The notes beneath the pieces were generated by a model. That model was not told the DNA's origin. It worked only from the letters and a program-made list of their open reading frames with translations, and made no database searches. From contig BCJJ01000012.1 in NCBI GenBank assembly GCA_039545355.1, positions 1,195,067 to 1,259,066 on the forward strand: a stretch of DNA of 64,000 nt, written 5' to 3'. This document shows positions 59,194-64,000 of the stretch, one piece after another (within the stretch, counting starts at the first letter, position 1; every line of letters begins with the position of its first letter). Origin of the DNA: Trichosporon coremiiforme. Its lineage: Eukaryota; Basidiomycota; Tremellomycetes; Trichosporonales; Trichosporonaceae. The translations under genes were made by a program, and so were the position numbers.

Positions 59194-59296
59194 AAGTAGT
59201 CTGATTGTACATTTTCATTGCATGGGTCTGGTGGTACGGGCGTGTATACGGGCGCGGAGTGCGGGTCTCAGGGCTCAGACGGTAGTTGAGGCTACT

Positions 59297-61678
59297 TTAT
59301 GATGGGGCATACGGCGCAAAAGCCTTCTTAAACTTCTGCGCGTCGTCTTTATCGTCGCCCTCAGACTGCACGCAGTCCTTCCAGTTGACGCGGTGGTGCA
59401 ATCCCAGTATGCCAGCGAGCACCATGCTGCCTGTCAGCTGCGCACATTCCGCCAAGCTATCCCAGAGTGTCGCTCAAGCGCTCCCTCTCGCGCCAGTGCT
59501 CTTGCGCTCGCTCGACACCAAACTCACCGACCAAACTGCAGGTCAAAGTTGCCCTTGAGCAAATGCACCATCTTCGTGCCATCGGGACACTCGACCTTGA
59601 AGTAGTTGCCAGCCGGTCCAACACGAGCGAGGGCGCGCTCCGGCTCCTCCTCCCATGCGAGTCCAGAAGCCTCTCCGGCCTTCTTGAACGCCTCGGCGAC
59701 GCCTGACCCAAGCTCCTTCGGGACCGGGATGACCTGGACGTGCGCGTGTCCGCCCCTTCCGGCCAGACGGCCGACCTCAAACGCGACGGGCACGGCGCCG
59801 TAGGCGGCGTAACACTCGCGAAGGGCGGATTTGTACGCCTCGACCTCCGAGACGATCTCCAGAGCGTCAGCGGCGGGGATGGAGAGGAGGGTCGGGTGGT
59901 GCGCGATGGGGATGATCTAGGATCAGCTCGAGCGCGATAACGGAGGAGGTGAGGGTGTACCCACAAGGACATGTCCCCCTCCCGGAACCAAGGACGGCGC
60001 GCCGTGCGTAGGGATAAGCTGGCCCTTCGGTAATGTGACGTAAGTCTCCTTGCCGATGCCGACGATGAGATGCTTCGTGACCTTGGGGTTGGAGAGGCAG
60101 AACCAGCCTGTCTGTCAGTTTTTCAAGCCGCCGTGTAACTTACACTCGGCAGGACCCAGCTCCTTGCGTTTCCCCCTCGTCTGCTCCCTCTCGCGCACAA
60201 CCGCACAGTCCTTGACGTAATGCTCCTCCTTGGCTCCGCACGCTTTGCACACGTATCCGGCTGGCGGGGGGCGGCCGCGCCCCTTCTGGGGACAGTCGCG
60301 GATGTGGTGCTCGCTGCTCTGGCAGATCTTGCACACATACCCCTCGCGCGGCTTTGAGGGGTCAGAGGGCTTTTTGTCCTTGTCGTTGCGATCGGGACAT
60401 TCCTGGATCCAGTGGCCCGGGATATGGCAGATCTTGCACACGTAGCTGTCGGGGGGCGGGCCGCGCTCCTTCTTCTCCTCCGTCTTGCCGCGCTTCGCGT
60501 CGCCCTCGGCTTCCTCGCCCGCGCGCTTCTTACCACCCGACGGGCCACTGGGCATCGTCAGAGGGTTCGGGGTGGCGTTCGCTGACCTGACTGGCGGCGC
60601 AGTCGTCGCCGTCTGCGCGGGGAGACTCGTAGCGTAGAACCACTGTTGTCAGCTCCACACAAAATCAAGAAGCTTACACGAGCAGGCTTCCCTCCGTCGG
60701 CGATCGCGCCAAGAGGACCGAGCTTGATCGCCCGCGTCCACCGCTCATCCTTCCCGCTGGGCCCGGGCCAGCCGAACGGCTCACGCTCCCAGAAACCCGG
60801 TCCTTCAGACCAGAACATGTATCGCGGCCGGGCCGCCTTGACGACGTCCGTCAGTGGCGGGGCGGGGTTGGCAAGCTGCACGCCCGAGGTCGAGAAGGAA
60901 GGCGAGAGGAGGGAGAGTGATGGCGGAGGCGAGGTTGTCAGAAGTACGTCGACGCCGTGGAACGCTGATGGGAGGGCCGATGCTGCGTCCTTTGCAGCGG
61001 ACAGCGAGCCGTCTGCTCCCGACGCCAGGACGGAGTGGGATAGAACACTTTGGATGCCCGCCTTGGTCATGACGGGGGAGGTTTGAGACTGCTTGTCAGC
61101 CGATAGGAGGAGTTAGCGAGCTCACGTTGTCGTCAGAAGCGAAGGTCGCCTCGTCATACACTCCACCGACCGCGGCGATCTTCAGCCCCTGCGCTGTAGT
61201 CAGGATGTTAGACTTGCCTGTGTCACAGTTAGCACATGCCACGTTGAACTGTGAACGCACCGATGAAGACGAGATTCGGCGCGACCTCGGGTCCGCTAGC
61301 CAGCGACTCCTGCACGCTCTGGGGGAGGGCATTCTTCCCAACTGCGAAGTACGTCGAGACCGGCACTGATATCAGTCCATAGCGACATGGCTCCAACTCA
61401 CGGCTAATACCGCTCAGCTCTGAGCCGTCGCTGTCCGGCTTGAACAGGTCGCCGACAATAATGCACGCGTCGAACGGGCCATGTTTCGCGTTGATCGCCT
61501 CGACCTTCTGCTGCAATGTCGTGAGCTGGGACAATGGCGAACCGATTGCCAGGCTGAACGTCGAGTAGTCCGGTTCGAGAGCGATGGAAAGGTAGGGGGA
61601 CACGACGTCAGCAGCTGTTTCAAGGAGCGAGTTATCTACTTACATCTTTGCTGGCTCTGGCTGTGCGACAGACACCAT
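59297..61678 (-). CDS. CWF19L1/DRN1-type CwfJ protein with three zinc knuckles
   Basis: CwfJ proteins act in intron-lariat turnover with the debranching enzyme Dbr1. Nine exons, complement(59297..59426, 59528..59916, 59965..60107, 60144..60642, 60678..61088, 61126..61217, 61261..61365, 61402..61553, 61644..61678), give 651 residues. The N-terminal half is the Drn1 metallophosphatase-like domain (AKILAIGSPLSQLTTL, FDACIIVGDLF, LKIAAVGGVYDE, RPRYMFWSEG). Three CCHC knuckles follow: YVCKICHIPGHWIQECPD, YVCKICQSSEHHIRDCP and YVCKACGAKEEHYVKDC. The CwfJ domain begins CWFCLSNPKVTKHLIVGIGK and has GGGHVLIIPIAHHPTLLSI; the end is GILGLHHRVNWKDC. Seven introns lie between 35 and 48 nt or near 90-101 nt. 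All splices keep frame. Confidence 0.92.
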
Positions 61679-61915
61679 TCTTGCGATCGTGATGGTTGAT
61701 GTGGTTCCAGATCTTGGCGACTGGATCGAGATTTGAATAATGAAGTCACTCGAAAGACAAGCACGGACTTCGGGCCAAGTCCGCCTGCAAGTGGACTGTT
61801 TTCGTGTTCTCGTGCGAGCACAGCGCAGCGCGTATGGTGTCCAAAGTCAAAAAACTGTTTGCATGCATCCTTTTACGTAGTGCATAGCTCCTCTTCTCAT
61901 TTGCATGCCCAAAGA

Positions 61916-63042
61916 CTATCTGCGGGGACTCGCGCTGCGGGGCGAGCGAGAGCGGGTGCGTGACCTCGAGCGGCTCCTCATGCTGGCACTGCGGTCGCGA
62001 CGCGGGCTGATACTCCTAGAGTACGTTCGACGCGGGCTGAAGCTGCGGCTACGGCTGCGCGAGTAGCTCCTGCTTCTGCTCCTCCGGGGCGACAGACTCC
62101 TCGAGTAGCTCCTACGCGGCGAGCGGCTCCGGCTCCGTGCACCACGGACGTAGTCCGGGCTACGGCGCGGAGGCGGACGGCGGTACGGAGGCGAACGTGT
62201 GCGCGAGCGCGAGCGAGGTCGGTACACGTCGCCACCGCGACCGCGGAAGTCACGCCCTCCGCCGCGGCCGCCGCTGAAACTGTTGCCTCCCCGGCCACCA
62301 CCGTAGCTGTTGCCTCCCCGGCCACCACCGTAGCTGTCGCCTCCTCGGCCGCCGAAATTGTTGCGCGCACCCGGGCCGTAGGCAGGTGGAGGGCGGCGAT
62401 CAAAGCCACCTCCTCTCCTGGGCGAGGGCGAGCGACCGTACGGCGACGGCGATCGTCGGCGATGCGGGGGAGGAGAACGGCGCCAGCCTCCACCACGGCG
62501 CGGAGAAGGAGATCTCGAGCGGAACGAGCCTCGGCGAGGAGGGGGAGGGGAGCGTCTGGCAACCGGCGACGGCTGGCGCGGAGGTGGCAGAGGGTCCGCG
62601 GAGACCTGCAAGTTAGTTACAGGTCAGGTACACAACTCTGCTTGTATGCTACTCACCTGCACCTTCAGAACGGATCCGTCCAGGATTCCTCCATCCATGC
62701 AGCGGACGGCCTCCTCGGCCTGATTCGGGCGGTCGAACTCGAGCGCCGCCTTCCCTCGGTTCAATCCAGCTGGACAGTCAGTTTCCAATGCAAACTGGGG
62801 CAATGTCACTCACAAACTTTGAAGACGGGAAGGTCAAGGCCAGTGACTTTGCCGTAAAAGCCGAAGATCTCGCGCAAATGTCCCGGGTGGACATTCTTGG
62901 TTAAGCCGTCAATGACGATGACGCGCGAGCCTGAGGCGCTACCTCCAGCAGAGGGTGCTCGGGGTGACATGGCGACATCGCCATTGCGGTGGGGACTGGG
63001 AGTCAACCGTTTCGGCGATCTTGAGCGACCGCGTTCGGACAT
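61916..63042 (-). CDS. RNPS1-like SR protein, RRM plus RGG and RS domains
   Basis: A splicing/exon-junction type RNA-binding protein. Exons complement(61916..62605, 62657..62769, 62815..63042 with the first exon ending at 62814) give 343 residues; introns are 44 and 51 nt. It starts MSERGRSRSPKRLTPSPHRN. The RRM runs VIVIDGLTKNVHPGHLREIF to LNRGKAALEFDRPNQAEEAV and MDGGILDGSVLKVQVSADPL; the MDGG.(I/L)DG motif is the RNPS1 mark. A Pro/Arg-Ser segment, a Gly-Arg-rich box (GGRGGNSYGGGRGG) and a dense C-terminal RS/SPRR domain follow. RNPS1 bridges splicing, the exon junction complex and mRNA export. The long RS tail is likely a kinase substrate. Other SR proteins are a less likely alternative. 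Confidence 0.87.
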
Positions 63043-63403
63043 GGTGGGATGGATGGGGTGATTTGATGGGAGTGGGGACGTTGCAACGAGTGTGTGACTG
63101 ACTTTCAGTGGTTTCTGTTGCTCGATCGGTGGAGGCATGGAGGCAAAACCGTCATCCATCCACATTGGAATGAGCCTAGCCCAGGCACACACGGACGACT
63201 TCCGTATGCGACCGCGCTAGTCACCATCTGTTGACACGAAATACGCTACAAGAGAACAGCCGCATACATGATGCACTCTTGAACGCTGTTCAGTGTCTTT
63301 CTAACCCAGACGCTGCAACCAAAAAGCTTCTTGTTATACTACTGCATTGACACGCTGTATAATCCATGATCCCGCGCGCTCCTGCTCCCTACAAATCTCT
63401 AGC
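63043..63403. other. Intergenic, RNPS1-like promoter and porin 3' UTR
   Basis: Between two minus-strand genes. No supported coding frame; the open minus-strand frame reaching back to 63192 is upstream read-through of the SR gene. Confidence 0.5.
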
Positions 63404-64000
63404 TTACGAGTTGAAGGTGAACGAAGCACCGACCTTGTGGGCAGCGGCACCGGCGGTGGCGTCGTTGAGCTTGGTGGTGTCGAGGGCAAGGCCGAACGAG
63501 GCCTTGACGCCGGGGCGGAGAGCCTGAGTGTAGCCGAGGACAAGGACACCAGAGTTGTTGATCTTGGCCTTGACGAAGGCGGCGTTGTCAAGGTAAGCCT
63601 TGGCACCGACCTCGAGGGAGACACCGCCGGTGGTCGACTTGGTGTCGTAGACAGCCTTGGCGCCGGCCTCGACGTCCTTCGAGACCTTGTGGTAGTACGA
63701 GGCGGCGAAGGTGGAGAGGTTGCCGAGGCCGTGGAGGGTGACGGCGTACTCAGGGGCGGAGAAGCCGAGGGCAGCGGCGTAGCGGGTGATGGCACCGGCC
63801 TGGACGTCGTACGAAGCCTCGGCACCGACAAGGAAGCCGTCGTGGCCGACAACGGCGTCAGCGGTGAAGGTGGGGCCCTTAAAAAGTCAGTTCGCCTATT
63901 CATCCGTTCAGACGGAGCGCGCTAAAAGAGCACTTGGCTCCTCGATGTCGCAACTCACCTTGAAGATGTCGGCGGTGGCACGGGTGTGGAGCGAGGGCTG
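63404..64000 (-). CDS. POR1: Mitochondrial outer membrane porin (VDAC), C-terminal part
   Basis: VDAC is the voltage-dependent beta-barrel through which metabolites cross the outer mitochondrial membrane. Two exons are visible, complement(63404..63877, 63959..>64000), with an 81-nt intron; the 5' end is beyond the window. The reading SLHTRATADIFKGPTFTADA, VVGHDGFLVGAEASYDV, FSAPEYAVTLHGLGNLSTFA, SYYHKVSKDVEAGAKAVYDT and the final HKVGASFTFNS match the fungal porin C-terminus, including the closing beta-signal. The last exon shows the strong GC-ending codon bias of a highly expressed gene. About 171 residues are present of an expected 290 or so. Open frames on the other strand are shadows. Confidence 0.95.

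Overview
The window reads as nuclear chromosome sequence of a GC-rich basidiomycetous yeast. Genes are dense and use GC-ending codons. Most are interrupted by very small introns (mode about 34-40 nt) with GTGAGT/GTAAGT donors, a CTGAC or CTAAC branch site and a CAG acceptor. Gene content (alpha-1,3-glucan synthase, a fission-yeast-like single CUL3, a YPR097W-type PX protein) and intron style point to Tremellomycetes, most likely Trichosporonales; the order is an inference and no search was run. All gene models were spliced by hand and every listed exon set keeps frame.

Layout. 1-516: 5' end of condensin SMC2 (minus). 517-5112: a 4.6 kb stretch without a convincing gene, upstream of the 2,412-residue cell-wall alpha-1,3-glucan synthase AGS1 (plus). 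13-24 kb: GPATCH11-like G-patch protein, Mediator MED13, dynactin p24-like DCTN3 (all minus), MOG1 (plus), CUL3 (minus). 24-30 kb: a mitochondrial PPR-like protein and cytosolic PheRS beta FRS1 (both plus), then a tentative minus-strand gene carrying a 9-bp minisatellite. 30-43 kb: a UBP12/USP15-type deubiquitinase (minus), mitoribosomal mL38 and tRNA-splicing endonuclease SEN2 (plus), a PXB/PX/DUF3818 lipid-binding protein and a small AN1 zinc-finger protein (minus). 43.5-46.4 kb: gene-poor. 46-50 kb: an ER protein disulfide isomerase ending in HDEL (plus) and an APC-family permease (minus). 50-56 kb: gene-poor, holding repeats of TGACCTTTTC and two head-to-head-facing, decayed paralogous F-box-like genes. 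56-64 kb: SNF5/SFH1 (minus), riboflavin synthase (plus), CWF19L1/DRN1 with three zinc knuckles, an RNPS1-like SR protein, and the 3' part of mitochondrial porin (minus).

There is no operon logic. Neighbours are mostly unrelated housekeeping genes, several as divergent pairs with short shared promoters (DCTN3/MOG1, CUL3/PPR, UBP/mL38, SFH1/RIB5). Functional themes are chromatin and transcription (SMC2, MED13, SFH1), RNA processing and translation (SEN2, CWF19L1, RNPS1, FRS1, mL38), ubiquitin (CUL3, UBP), and cell wall and secretion (AGS1, PDI).

No CRISPR array, tRNA, rRNA or intact transposon was recognised. The most unusual parts are the 50-56 kb accessory segment (decayed inverted F-box-like pair and TGACCTTTTC repeats), start codons isolated on or split by introns (FRS1, AN1 gene), and the minisatellite inside a possible coding exon. 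I found no convincing wholly new system.
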